Shown: one piece after another, positions 8,149 through 18,393 of the stretch
Numbering within the stretch: the stretch's first letter is position 1
How the letters are laid out: the number at the start of each line of letters is the position of its first letter
Program-made: the position numbers and the translations under genes
Source: Dactylosporangium fulvum
GTDB lineage: Bacteria; Actinomycetota; Actinomycetes; Mycobacteriales; Micromonosporaceae
Assembly (NCBI RefSeq): GCF_025137375.1
Contig: NZ_CP073720.1
Coordinates: 5,728,501 to 5,792,500, forward strand
Reading direction: 5' to 3'
Length of the DNA stretch: 64,000 nt
The notes under the pieces: model-generated
The model's input: only the letters and a program-made list of their open reading frames with translations
Databases searched by the model: none
Told to the model about the DNA's origin: nothing

Positions 8149-8565
8149 TCACGCGCCCTGTTCGTCGGCGAGCCGGTCCAGGTATCCGGCGAAGCGGCGG
8201 CGGTCGGCCGCGCTCCAGCCGGCGGTCAGCTCGTCGAAGACGTCACGCTGCCAGGACCGGGCGGCGGCGAGCAGCACCTGCCCGGCGGGGGTCAGGCGGA
8301 TCGCGGCCCGGCGGCGGTCGCCCTGCGACTCGCCCCTGGCCAGGTATCCGGCGGCGACCGCGTCGCGGACGATCCGGCTGGCGCCCGACTGGTCCAGGCC
8401 GAGCCGGTGCGCGACGTCGTTGACGGTCGCCTCGCCACCGGCGTGCACCGCCTCGACGGCCATGACGTGCTGGGCGCGCTCGTCGACGGCGCCGGCGGCC
8501 CAGCGCCGGGACCAGAACCGCACAAGGCGGAACAGCGCCGGTCCCCCGTTGACAGGTTCGCTCAC
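8149..8565 (-). CDS. MarR-family transcriptional regulator
   Basis: 138 residues from GTG 8565 (VSEPVNGGPALFRLVRFW). The winged helix covers VNDVAHRLGLDQSGASRIVRD and the wing GESQGDRRRAAIRLTPAGQ, the classic MarR pattern. The gene is divergent from a VOC protein, and the 49-bp gap contains a 13-bp palindrome, so it probably represses itself and that neighbour. The ligand is unknown. Confidence 0.88.
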   Translation of the reverse strand: MSEPVNGGPALFRLVRFWSRRWAAGAVDERAQHVMAVEAVHAGGEATVNDVAHRLGLDQSGASRIVRDAVAAGYLARGESQGDRRRAAIRLTPAGQVLLAAARSWQRDVFDELTAGWSAADRRRFAGYLDRLADEQGA

Positions 8566-8581
8566 CCGGCTACTGTAACGC

Positions 8582-8594
8582 ATGCGAATCGCAT
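8582..8594. promoter_or_regulatory. Probable MarR operator
   Basis: ATGCGAATCGCAT is a palindrome with six paired bases on each side of a central A. It lies between the divergent MarR and VOC genes, 17 bp from the MarR start and 20 bp from the VOC start. Confidence 0.6.
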
Positions 8595-8614
8595 ACATTT
8601 TGGAGGTACCGTCA

Positions 8615-8986
8615 ATGCCTGTGGCACTGCACCACACCATCGTCCCGGCCGCCGACGCCTCCGCCTCGGCCGCGTTCCTCGCCGCGCTGCTCGGACTGCC
8701 GCAGCCGCGGGCCGCCGGGCCGTTCATGGCCGTGGCCGTCAACGACGGGCTCACGCTCGACTTCGACGACCGGCACGGTGTCCGGCCGGGGCACTACGCG
8801 TTCCTCGTCGACGACGTGACGTTCGACGCGGTCCTGGCCCGGCTGCACGTGGCGGAGACGATCGACTACGGCGCCGGGCCGGAGCACGGCTGGGACCGGC
8901 GGATCAACCACCTCGGCGGCGGCCGGGGCGTCTACGTGCGCGATCCGGACGGGCACAGCTACGAGATCTTCACGGCCGCACCGTAG
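8615..8986 (+). CDS. VOC-superfamily (glyoxalase-like) protein
   Basis: 123 residues from ATG 8615, with TGGAGG nine bases upstream. The fold pattern is LHHTIVPAADASASAAFLA at the start, HYAFLVDD in the middle and a C-terminal GRGVYVRDPDGHSYEIFT, matching the paired beta-alpha-beta-beta-beta units of VOC proteins. His6 and the C-terminal Glu are plausible metal ligands. Members are dioxygenases, isomerases or antibiotic-binding proteins. Control by the adjacent MarR gene is likely. Confidence 0.85.
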   Translation: MPVALHHTIVPAADASASAAFLAALLGLPQPRAAGPFMAVAVNDGLTLDFDDRHGVRPGHYAFLVDDVTFDAVLARLHVAETIDYGAGPEHGWDRRINHLGGGRGVYVRDPDGHSYEIFTAAP

Positions 8987-8991
8987 GCACC

Positions 8992-9130
8992 ATGGACACC
9001 GCCTTCGCGGACGCGGTCCAGGAGGCGCTGCTCGCGGCCTGGAACGACTTCGCCGGGTTCGAGGGCCGCAGTTCGGCACGCAGACCTGGAGGACTCCGAC
9101 AACGTGCTGCTGCGCTACGCGATCGGCTGA
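8992..9130 (+). pseudogene. Remnant of an ECF sigma factor (region 2)
   Basis: From ATG 8992 the frame reads DAVQEALLAAWNDFAGFEG then RSSA, the helix 2.1-2.2 signature of ECF sigma factors (usual form DAVQ(E/D)..LRAW..FEGRSSLR). It is interrupted at once. A short second frame (LEDSDNVLLRYAIG) reaches a stop at 9128-9130. Everything else of a normal gene of about 200-300 codons is missing. The end overlaps the FAD-monooxygenase gene by 16 bp. Confidence 0.6.
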
Positions 9131-10314
9131 GCCCGGGACAACGGGTAGTCCGGCAGGTCGATGCGGCTGGCGCGGTCGTCGGCCGCCCACATCTGCAGGC
9201 GCATGCCGAGCCGGCTGTTGAGCGCGCCGTTGCGCACCCGGGCTCCCCAGGCGGAGCGCGGCGCGAGGAACCGCCCGGTGGTGTCGCCACCCTTCTGGCA
9301 CCGCCGGGCGAAGTCCCCCAGCAGCCGCTCGTAACGGGCGAACGCGACGGCGTGGTCGGCGCCGGCGGCATACGCGGTGGCCAGCTCGCCGGCGAGGACG
9401 TACGCGCCGATGATCGCGGTCCCGGTGCCCATGCCGCCGATCGTCGCGCCGGCCGCGGCGTCGCCGAGCAGGGCGACCCGGCCGCGGGACCAGGGCGTGA
9501 TGTCGACGCGGCAGATCGCGTCGAAGTAGAAGTCCGGCGCCTCGCGCAGCGCGGCGAGCAGGCGCGGAACCTCCCAGCCCATGCCGGCGAACCGGTCCAG
9601 CAGGATCGCGCGCTGCGCCTCGCGGTCGTGGCGGTCGTAGTCCAGCCGCGGCGACGCGAACGCCACGAACGCGCCGGCCCGCGACGGGTCGCGGTGGTCG
9701 CCGCCGGCGCTGGCCATCCGCCCGGGCTCGTTGTAGAGCAACGAGTCGCGCCCGAGGCCCAGGTCGTTGGGCATCTCCCAGGTGGCGACGTAGTAGCCGA
9801 GGTGGCGCACGTACCGCTCCTCGGGGCCGAACGCCAGCCGCCGCACCCCCGAGTGCACGCCGTCGGCGCCGACCACGAGGTCGAAGGTCCGGCGCAGGCC
9901 GCTCGCGAAGGTGACGTCGACCCCTTGCGGGCCGTCGGTCATCGCCACGATCCGGTCGCCGAAGCGGTACTCCGTGCCGGCGCGGCTGTGCTCGTAGAAA
10001 ACCCGCGACAGGTCGAAGCGCGGGATCTCGATCTCGCCGCCGGCGAAGTCGGCCGGCATCTCCATGAGCCGGCGCCCGTGGGCGTCGACGAACCGCATCG
10101 CCGTGCCACCGGTCTGGACCGCGCGCAGGTCGTCCAGCACGCCCATCCGCTCCAGCAGCCCGAGGTGCACCTGGCCACGGAAGTCGACGGCGTTGCCGCC
10201 GGTGCGCAGCGCGGGTGCGATCTCCACGACGGTCGGGCGGAAGCCGTGCCGGCAGAGCCAGTGCGCGAGTGCCGGCCCGGCGATGCTGGCGCCGGAGATC
10301 AGGACGGTCTTCAC
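9115..10314 (-). CDS. FAD-dependent aromatic-ring-type monooxygenase (PHBH fold)
   Basis: 399 residues. The FAD fingerprint GASIAGP is at residues 8-14, the FAD/NAD(P)H motif VVGADGVHSGVR near 155, and the second FAD motif ALLGDAA near 285. These are the three landmarks of class A flavoprotein monooxygenases such as PHBH, TetX and rifampicin or polyketide hydroxylases. Substrate is unknown; TetX-like and MhpA-like members inactivate or tailor aromatic compounds. The adjacent divergent TetR gene and shared operator region suggest a ligand-induced detoxification or tailoring role. Confidence 0.85.
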   Translation of the reverse strand: MKTVLISGASIAGPALAHWLCRHGFRPTVVEIAPALRTGGNAVDFRGQVHLGLLERMGVLDDLRAVQTGGTAMRFVDAHGRRLMEMPADFAGGEIEIPRFDLSRVFYEHSRAGTEYRFGDRIVAMTDGPQGVDVTFASGLRRTFDLVVGADGVHSGVRRLAFGPEERYVRHLGYYVATWEMPNDLGLGRDSLLYNEPGRMASAGGDHRDPSRAGAFVAFASPRLDYDRHDREAQRAILLDRFAGMGWEVPRLLAALREAPDFYFDAICRVDITPWSRGRVALLGDAAAGATIGGMGTGTAIIGAYVLAGELATAYAAGADHAVAFARYERLLGDFARRCQKGGDTTGRFLAPRSAWGARVRNGALNSRLGMRLQMWAADDRASRIDLPDYPLSRAQPIA

Positions 10315-10328
10315 GATCGTGCCCCCTT

Positions 10329-10386
10329 CGAAAACTGTGTCCCATGGACTCGGTTTTTATTGTGTACCATAGACGCAGTTTTCGCC
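10329..10386. promoter_or_regulatory. TetR operator region between monooxygenase and tetR
   Basis: The divergent promoter region contains two inverted copies of CGAAAACTGYGTC (left copy from 10329, right copy on the other strand ending at 10386). The left copy also forms its own dyad, AAACTGTGTCC/GGACTCGGTTT, at 10332-10356. This arrangement suits two TetR dimers. Confidence 0.55.
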
Positions 10387-10396
10387 AGGGGGTTCT

Positions 10397-11098
10397 GTGG
10401 ACCACGACTTCCTCTGGGACGGCCCCAAGCCGCCGAGCCGCGGACCGAAGCCGACCCTGACGCTCGAGCGCATCGCCACCGCGGGCATCGCGCTCGCCGA
10501 CGCCGAGGGCCTCGGCGCGGTCGCCATGCACCGCGTCGCCGCCGAGCTGGGCGTCACGAAGATGTCGCTGTACCGGTATGTGCCGGGCAAGGCCGAACTG
10601 GTCGCGCTGATGGCGGAGCACGCGATCGGCGCGCCGCCCGAGCTGCCCGCCACCGGCTGGCGGCCCGGCCTGGCGGCATGGGCCCGGAGCCTGCTCGGCG
10701 CGTACCTGGCACATCCGTGGGCACTGGAGGCGACCGTCGGGCCCCGCCCCGTCGGCCCCGTCGAGCTGACCTGGTTGGAGTGTGCGCTGCGGGTGCTCGC
10801 GGACACCCCGCTGACCGGCCCCGAGCGTCTCGACACGGTCGCGGTGCTCGCCGGTCACACGCGCGGCATCGCCCAGCAGGCGAGCGCCGGCCGAAACCCG
10901 GAGGCGGACCTCACCACCGCGATCGCCGCCCCGCTGGCCCGCCACGGCGACCGCTTCCCGCAGCTGCTGTCGGCGCTGGCCGCGACCGGCGACGCGGGCG
11001 CCGGCGACCAGGCCTTCGAGTTCGGCCTCACCCTGATCCTCGACGGCGCCGAGCGGCGGATGGCCACCCAGGCGCCGACGGCCTCCGGCCACTCGTGA
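10397..11098 (+). CDS. TetR/AcrR-family regulator
   Basis: 233 residues from GTG 10397. The HTH is LERIATAGIALADAEGLGAV followed by MHRVAAELGVTKMSLYRYVP, with TetR_C_1-like helices after it. The N-terminal WDGPKPPSRGPKPTLT is a common leader in this subfamily. It is divergent from the FAD monooxygenase and very probably represses it and itself through the dyads in the 82-bp gap. Confidence 0.88.
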   Translation: MDHDFLWDGPKPPSRGPKPTLTLERIATAGIALADAEGLGAVAMHRVAAELGVTKMSLYRYVPGKAELVALMAEHAIGAPPELPATGWRPGLAAWARSLLGAYLAHPWALEATVGPRPVGPVELTWLECALRVLADTPLTGPERLDTVAVLAGHTRGIAQQASAGRNPEADLTTAIAAPLARHGDRFPQLLSALAATGDAGAGDQAFEFGLTLILDGAERRMATQAPTASGHS

Positions 11099-11149
11099 CC
11101 ACGGGGGAATCGTCCGGCGGCGCACGGTGTTCGAGCCTGGCGGGAGGTA

Positions 11150-11584
11150 ATGATGGCTGGGATCGTGACGTGCCGGCAGTGTCAGCAGCGCAACCGGGTG
11201 CCGTCGACGGCGTCGGGCACACCGGTGTGCGGCAGGTGCAAGCAGCCGTTGCCGTGGATCGTCGACGCCGGTGACGACACGTTCGCCGAGGTGGTGGAGC
11301 GCTCGTCGACCCCGGTGCTGGTGGACCTGTGGGCGACGTGGTGCGGCCCGTGCCGGATGGTGAGCCCCGCGCTGGAGCAGGTGGCCGGCGACCTGGCAGG
11401 CTCGGTGAAGCTGGTGAAGATCGACGTCGACAAGGCCCCGGCCCTGTCGAGACGCTTCGACGTCCGCGCCGTGCCGACCCTCATGGTGCTCAAGGACGGC
11501 AAGGTGCTGGCCCGCCAGGCAGGCGCCGCAGGCGCGGACGCCCTGCGCCGCTGGGTCCAGCAGACCCTCGCGACCGCCGGCTGA
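11150..11584 (+). CDS. trxC: Thioredoxin with N-terminal zinc ribbon (TrxC/Trx2 type)
   Basis: 144 residues; GGGAGG precedes ATG 11150 (ATG 11153 also possible). Residues 8-31 hold two CxxC pairs (CRQC, CGRC), the zinc ribbon of thioredoxin 2. The thioredoxin domain follows with LWATWCGPCRM at about 60-70 and the cis-Pro loop VPTLMV. It should reduce disulfides in the cytoplasm and is often tied to oxidative stress. It stands alone, upstream of the copper operon on the opposite strand. Confidence 0.92.
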   Translation: MMAGIVTCRQCQQRNRVPSTASGTPVCGRCKQPLPWIVDAGDDTFAEVVERSSTPVLVDLWATWCGPCRMVSPALEQVAGDLAGSVKLVKIDVDKAPALSRRFDVRAVPTLMVLKDGKVLARQAGAAGADALRRWVQQTLATAG

Positions 11585-11683
11585 CCCGCCGGCGCGGTGA
11601 GCTCCGGCCGGGCCGACCGCGATCGCGACGACCGGCACCTCGGCCGCCCAGCTCCGCCGGAGCGGCAGCATCGTGGTGAACTG

Positions 11684-12056
11684 ATGGCACACGCGCAGGA
11701 GGAGCGGGAGGTGGCGTTCGTGGCGACGCGGTCGTGGTGGGAGTCCCGGCCGGCACCGCACTGCACGCCGAACCCCGGCGGCTTCCTGGCCGGGACGATC
11801 CCGGCGCTGCCGCCGCTCGGCTGCGCGTTCAGTGACGAGCCGGACGCCTCGGCGGCGAAACTCGCCGCGGCCCGGGCGGTGCTCGCCGCGGGCCGCCGGC
11901 TGGTGTGGACGGACGACGACGAGGTCCCGGAGTCGGGGCCGCTGCGCGCGGAGCTGACCGCGGGCGGCCGGGCACTGCTGATCCGGCCCGACGCGCGCCG
12001 CGGCCTGACTCCGGCGGATCTGGACGAGATCGAGGCGTTCGCCCGCGGCGACCTGC

Positions 12057-12070
<14 letters not shown>
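11684..12070 (+). pseudogene. N-terminally truncated HAD-like protein
   Basis: 128 residues from ATG 11684. The C-terminal block RRLVWTDDDEVP, then LIRPDARRGLTPADLDEIEAF, is the conserved end of a family of small actinobacterial HAD-like proteins, and VAFVATRSWWES matches their VWAT.W segment. The N-terminal DVDG nucleophile motif of that family is missing, with no room for it after the thioredoxin stop. I read this as a decayed gene; a shortened functional protein cannot be excluded. Its last 14 bp overlap the end of the copper ATPase gene. Confidence 0.45.
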
Positions 12071-14255
<2,185 letters not shown>

Positions 14256-14263
14256 GGTGTTCC

Positions 14264-15157
14264 TCAGTGGTCCGTCGCAGCGGTGAACTCGGCGGTGTGG
14301 ACCGTGCCGCCGTGCTTGAAGTCGAGATACAGCCGGTACTTGCCCTCGCTCGGCACCTCGGCGGTGAACGTCGTGCCGTCCGGGTGCACGTGGAGGTAGG
14401 CGAGGTCGCCCTCGCGCAGTGCGACGAGGTGGCCGCTGGCGCCGAGGTACGGCTCCAGGTCGGTCACGGGCCTGCCGTCCCGGCTGACCGTGAAGGTGAG
14501 TTTCGCGGCGGTACCGGCGTGCAGGTCGCCGTCGAGCCGGACGGTGTAGCCGTCGACGGTGGCGGTGTGCGCGGCCTGCGGCAGCGGCTGCGGCCGGTAG
14601 TCACCGGGCGCGGCGACGTCGGCGCCGAGCGTCAGCCCTTCGGCGCGGGCCGCGGGGCGGAAGTCGGCGAAGACCCGATACTGCCCGGCGGCCGCGACGT
14701 CCAGCGGGACCGACCAGGTGCCGTCCGCGGCGCGCTCCGGGTGCACGTGCCGGAAGCCGGTGAGGTCGCGGCGGACGACGATGAGGTGGAGCTCCTTCTC
14801 GTGCTCGACCGCGTACCGCGTGACCGGCTTGCCGTCCGGGCCGGTGACCCGGAAGCGGAACTCCTGGGTGGCGCCGGGCGTGAGCGTCGTCGTCAGCGGG
14901 GTCAGGGTGTAGCCGTCCTCGGTGACCTGGAGGCCGGTCGGCAGGTGGGCTCCCCCGCCCTGGGTGCCCGACCCGTGGCTCTGGGTGTCGTGGCCCGCGT
15001 CCTGGCCCATGTTCTGGTCCGTGCCCGCGGGCATGTCGTGGGTGGCTTCGACGACCGGGGCCGCGGTGGGGCCGGCGAGCTTGCCGGCCCCGACGGACGC
15101 GGCGAAGACGGCCGCCAGCCCGGCCGCGAACGCGCCGAGCTTCAGCGGCGTGCGCAT
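14264..15157 (-). CDS. Secreted copper-resistance-associated protein with His/Met linker
   Basis: 297 residues with an N-terminal membrane segment or signal (about 7-30). Next is a His-, Met- and Gly-rich linker ([20 protein letters not shown]) that could chelate copper. Two similar beta-sandwich halves follow, each with HxH-type strands ([15 protein letters not shown]). This type of protein commonly sits between copZ and copA in actinobacteria and probably binds or buffers copper outside the membrane. Its biochemical role is not proven. The gene lies 2 bp after copZ. Confidence 0.75.
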   Translation of the reverse strand: MRTPLKLGAFAAGLAAVFAASVGAGKLAGPTAAPVVEATHDMPAGTDQNMGQDAGHDTQSHGSGTQGGGAHLPTGLQVTEDGYTLTPLTTTLTPGATQEFRFRVTGPDGKPVTRYAVEHEKELHLIVVRRDLTGFRHVHPERAADGTWSVPLDVAAAGQYRVFADFRPAARAEGLTLGADVAAPGDYRPQPLPQAAHTATVDGYTVRLDGDLHAGTAAKLTFTVSRDGRPVTDLEPYLGASGHLVALREGDLAYLHVHPDGTTFTAEVPSEGKYRLYLDFKHGGTVHTAEFTAATDH

Positions 15158-15159
15158 GG

Positions 15160-15366
15160 TCAGCCCGCCACCGCGTAGCCGGCCTCGTCGACGGCGTCGC
15201 GGACGGCGCGGTCGTCGAGGGGGTGGTCGCTGGTCACGGTGACGGCACCGGTGGCGAGGTCGACCCGCACGTCGCGCACCCCGTCGAGGCGGCGCAGCTC
15301 GCCGCTCACCGCGCCGACGCAGTGGTCGCAGGTCATCCCGGTCACCGTGTATGTCGTCGTCTGCAT
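15160..15366 (-). CDS. copZ: CopZ-like copper chaperone
   Basis: 68 residues, one HMA domain. The Cu(I) motif GMTCDHC is at residues 10-16 and the fold ends VDEAGYAV. It should carry Cu(I) to the HMA domain of the ATPase. It is the first gene of the copper operon, directly behind two CsoR-type operators. Confidence 0.92.
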   Translation of the reverse strand: MQTTTYTVTGMTCDHCVGAVSGELRRLDGVRDVRVDLATGAVTVTSDHPLDDRAVRDAVDEAGYAVAG

Positions 15367-15390
15367 TTGCCCGCTCCCTTTTCCGATCCC

Positions 15391-15438
15391 TACCCCCTGG
15401 GGGTACCAGGGTACCTCAACTATTACCCCCCTGGGGTA
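15391..15438. promoter_or_regulatory. Two CsoR-type operators of the copper operon
   Basis: TACCCCCTGGGGGTA (15391-15405) and TTACCCCCCTGGGGTA (15423-15438) lie 25-72 bp upstream of copZ. The perfect and near-perfect C5/G5 palindromes flanked by TA match the known site type of CsoR copper repressors. No csoR gene is in the window. Confidence 0.75.
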
Positions 15439-15719
15439 TCAGAGTCAAGCGCGGCGGCCCGGATCACGACATCGAGGCGCTCCGCATCGGTGCTGGTCAG
15501 CGCCGGTACGGCCGGTGACCACCGGACGGACAGTGGGTCACGCCACACCCCCGGACACGCACTCCGGTCCGCCGGCCGGGTTTCCGCCCAGCAGATGTGT
15601 TCTCGCTGGTCAACACGGTCGCGCCAGGTGGCGGATCGGATGATCCTCGGCCGTGGCGGCCGGAATTCGTCGCCCGCCGGCTCCGGCTCGGCTTCGCGGC
15701 ACCGCCCCCGCCGCTCCCG

Positions 15720-15880
15720 TCCGGGACACCACCCCGCAGGTCGCCCGGGTCAAGGACACCGTCGTGGCCAACAGCAACCGGGCGACGGTGAAGGCGAAGC
15801 ACCGCTGCTGGGGCGGGCACGCCGGGTCCCACGTCCGGGTGTCGATCAAGCAGGTCGGCACCAACCTGGAGGAAGATCCG
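15720..15880 (+). pseudogene. Fragment of a secreted protein gene
   Basis: The plus-strand frame here reads KDTVVANSNRATVKAKHRCW, then GGHAGSHVRVSIKQ. The RCWGG.....VSIKQ pattern recurs in small secreted actinobacterial proteins of unknown function. No start, signal peptide or proper end surrounds it, so it looks like a leftover. The rest of 15439-15934 shows no gene. Confidence 0.35.
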
Positions 15881-15934
15881 CATCGAGCGGTGACCCGGCG
15901 GTTTTTGTCATACCCGGTGGCTACGGTGCCGGGT

Positions 15935-17034
15935 ATGACTCGCCGTTCGGAGCACACCCTGGACGTGACCGTGAGCGCCGTCGCCTTCGCCGAGGCGGCG
16001 GCGCTCACCGCCCGGCTGCTCACCATCCGTTCGCCGCAGCCGGTCCACGCCGCGGTCCTCCTGCGGGCCGACGACACGGGCCTGCACCTGTCGGCCACCG
16101 ACGGGGCGCTCACCGTCCGCCTCCGGGTCGCGGCGACGGTCCACCAGCCCGGGGCGGCGGTGGTGCCGCGCCGTGGCCTGGCCGAGACCCTCGCCGGCCT
16201 CGGCGCTCCCGAGGCCCGCCTGGTCGCCGAGGGCAGCCGGCTCGCGGTCCGCGTCCCGAGCGCGCGGTTCGCCCTGCCGGTCCTCGCGGATCCCTGGCCG
16301 CCGGCCCCCGACGTGCCGCCGCGGGCCGGTGAGGCCGCCGGCCCGGCCCTGCGCGCGGCGGCGACGGCCGTCGCCGGGGCGGCCTCCCGCGAGCACGCCC
16401 TGCCCATCTTCACCGGCGTACGGATCCGCTCGGCCGACGGGCACCTGTCCCTGCTGGCCACCGACCGCTACCGGCTGGCCGCCGCGGCCCTGCCCTGGCA
16501 GCCGTCCGCCGCCGACGTGGAGGCGCTCGTCCCGGCCGCCGTCCTCGGCAAGGTCGCGACCGCGCTCGGCCGCGCCGAGTCGGTGGGCGTGCACGCCGGC
16601 CCGGACCTGTTCGGCCTGTCCTGGCCGGACGGCAGCGTCGTCACCGCCACGCTCGGCGGCGGATACCCCGACGCCCAGTTCGACCGCCTCCTCGCCGTCG
16701 ACCCGGAGTGCGTGGTGGAGCTCGAGTCGGGCGCGCTGGCCGCTACGCCGGCACCCACGGCCGCGTGACGCTCCAGGTCGTCGACGGTGCCGTGCTCGTC
16801 GGGGCGAGCGACCCGCTCAGCGGCGAGTCGGAGGAGACGGTCAAGGCCACCGTCCACCAGGGGCGGGCGACCCGGTCGTACCAGGCGCGGCTCCTCCTCG
16901 ACGCGCTGCGCGCCTTCCCGCACGAGCCCGTCCACCTGCGCATCCAGCCGGCCATGCGCGCGACGGAGCTCACCGCACCGACGTCCGCCCTCCGCTACCT
17001 CGTCGTCCCCATGCGTCCCGCCGGGACCGACTGA
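15935..17034 (+). pseudogene. Sliding clamp (DNA polymerase III beta) paralogue, frameshifted in domain 3
   Basis: From ATG 15935 the frame encodes 277 residues covering clamp domains 1, 2 and the start of 3: HALPIFTGVRIRSADGHLSL and ATDRYRLA are the classic domain 2 signatures, and GGGYPDAQFDRLL opens domain 3. The frame stops at 16768. In the +1 frame, from about 16747, the protein continues with RYAGTHGRVTLQ, EETVKATVHQG and ends RYLVVPMR, the clamp C-terminus, with a stop at 17034. About ten residues of the first domain 3 helix are also missing. It is either a broken second dnaN, a sequence error, or, less likely, a programmed shift. The principal dnaN would be near oriC. Confidence 0.8.
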
Positions 17035-17103
17035 CGGGAGGTGTCCGGATCCGCGCACCGGCTCCGACGTAGCCGGTGACCATCTCGCGGAAGCGCGACG
17101 TCC

Positions 17104-17182
17104 ATGTCAACGAGGGCCTTGCTGGCCTGCGGTGTCGCCGCCGGCCCGCTCTTCGCCGGGTCCGCCCTGGTGCACGGCTCCG
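17104..17182 (+). pseudogene. N-terminal stub of a DUF998-type membrane protein
   Basis: ATG 17104 begins STRALLACGVAAGPLFAGSA, the usual N-terminus of DUF998 proteins. The match ends where the repeat tail beginning near 17182 starts. The rest of the gene (normally about 200 codons) is gone. Confidence 0.45.
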
Positions 17183-17300
17183 CGCCGCCGTCTCAGCACC
17201 GCCGCGCGGCCGCGCGCCTCTGCCCTGTTCCTCGACGCTCCGCCTTCATGATCGTGGGAAACTTCGGGCCGCCCCGGCGACCAGGAGTTTCCCACGATCA
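17182..17300. repeat. TGATC-ended hairpin with 65-bp tail (empty-site copy)
   Basis: The tail (17182-17248) is shared, inverted, with 63200-63256. It is followed by a perfect 15-bp inverted repeat, TGATCGTGGGAAACT (17249-17263) and its complement (17286-17300), around a 22-nt loop. The same hairpin near 63 kb is split by a 174-bp element, so this copy is the uninterrupted form. Confidence 0.75.
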
Positions 17301-17322
17301 CGCTCCGGCTATGCTCGGCCAG

Positions 17323-18393
17323 ATGCGGGTACTCCTTGTCTCGGCGCCCCTGGTCGGTCACGTGTTCCCGTTCGTGGCGCTGGGCCGGGCGCTGCGCGAC
17401 GCCGGGCACGAGGTGCTCGTCGCGACAGGCGGCGACGGGATGGCCGTCACGCAGTCCGGGCTGCCGGTGCACGACATCGCGCCCGGCTTCCGGATGGCAC
17501 CGATCGCGATGCCGATCATGCTGCGCCACCCGCTCATCGCGCGGGCCGAGCTGGCCGGGCGGGCCGGGACGCGCGGTGTCCGGCTGCTGTTCCGGGCCGT
17601 CAACGACCGCATCGCCGGTGCCGTCACCGGGCTGGCCCGGCAGTGGCGGCCCGACCTCGTGATCCACGAGCCGCTCGCGGTGGCCGGCGCGCTGGCGGCC
17701 TCGGCCGTCGGTGTGCCTGCCGTCCTGCACGAGAACTCGCTGTTCGACGGCCCGACGCTGGTGGCGTTGTTCCCGGAGGTACCGCCGGTGGCCGCGGTCA
17801 TCAGCTCCGCGCCCCCGAGTGTGCTGCCGGGGCGGACCGGCCGGCTGATGCGCCCGGTGCCCTACGGCGGCGAGGCCGAGCTGCCGACGTGGCTCGGCAC
17901 CGCCGGGGAACGCCCGCGGATCGCGGTGAGCCGCAGCACGGTGACCGGCGGGCCGGGCCGGGACCGGCTGATGGACCGGGTGGTCGCGGCGGCCGGCGCG
18001 GTTGACGCCGAGTTCGTGCTGATCCGCCCGCCGCGCGAATTCGCCGGCCCGGCGAACGTGCGGAGCACCGGCTGGGTGCCGGTCCCGGAGGTCCTGGCGA
18101 ACTGCGCGGGCGTCGTCCACCACGGCGGCGCCGGCACCACGCTCGCGGCGCTGGCCGCCGGTGTGCCGCAGCTGGTCGTCAACGGTGCCGGCGACCGGCG
18201 GCACAACGCCGCACTGGTGGCGGCCCGCGGCGCCGGGCTGGCGGTCGACGAGCGGGACGTCTCGGCCGAGGTGCTGTCCCGACTGGTGACCGACCCGGCG
18301 TTGCGGGCCGCCGCCGGCGAGGTGCGCGAGGAGATCACCGCGATGCCGTCCCCGGCCGCGGTGGTGCCCTTCCTGGAGTCGCTCAGGTCGTGA
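17323..18393 (+). CDS. GT1-family (macrolide-type) glycosyltransferase
   Basis: 356 residues from ATG 17323 (RVLLVSAPLVGHVFPFVALG); ATG 17311 is an alternative. The N-terminal domain binds the acceptor. The C-terminal half has VVHHGGAGTTLAALAAGVPQ, the nucleotide-sugar-binding signature of UGT/EryCIII-like enzymes, with the expected HHGGAGT. Such enzymes glycosylate lipids or polyketides, or inactivate antibiotics. No biosynthetic cluster surrounds it. Its last 11 bp overlap the convergent DUF1801 gene. Confidence 0.85.
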   Translation: MRVLLVSAPLVGHVFPFVALGRALRDAGHEVLVATGGDGMAVTQSGLPVHDIAPGFRMAPIAMPIMLRHPLIARAELAGRAGTRGVRLLFRAVNDRIAGAVTGLARQWRPDLVIHEPLAVAGALAASAVGVPAVLHENSLFDGPTLVALFPEVPPVAAVISSAPPSVLPGRTGRLMRPVPYGGEAELPTWLGTAGERPRIAVSRSTVTGGPGRDRLMDRVVAAAGAVDAEFVLIRPPREFAGPANVRSTGWVPVPEVLANCAGVVHHGGAGTTLAALAAGVPQLVVNGAGDRRHNAALVAARGAGLAVDERDVSAEVLSRLVTDPALRAAAGEVREEITAMPSPAAVVPFLESLRS

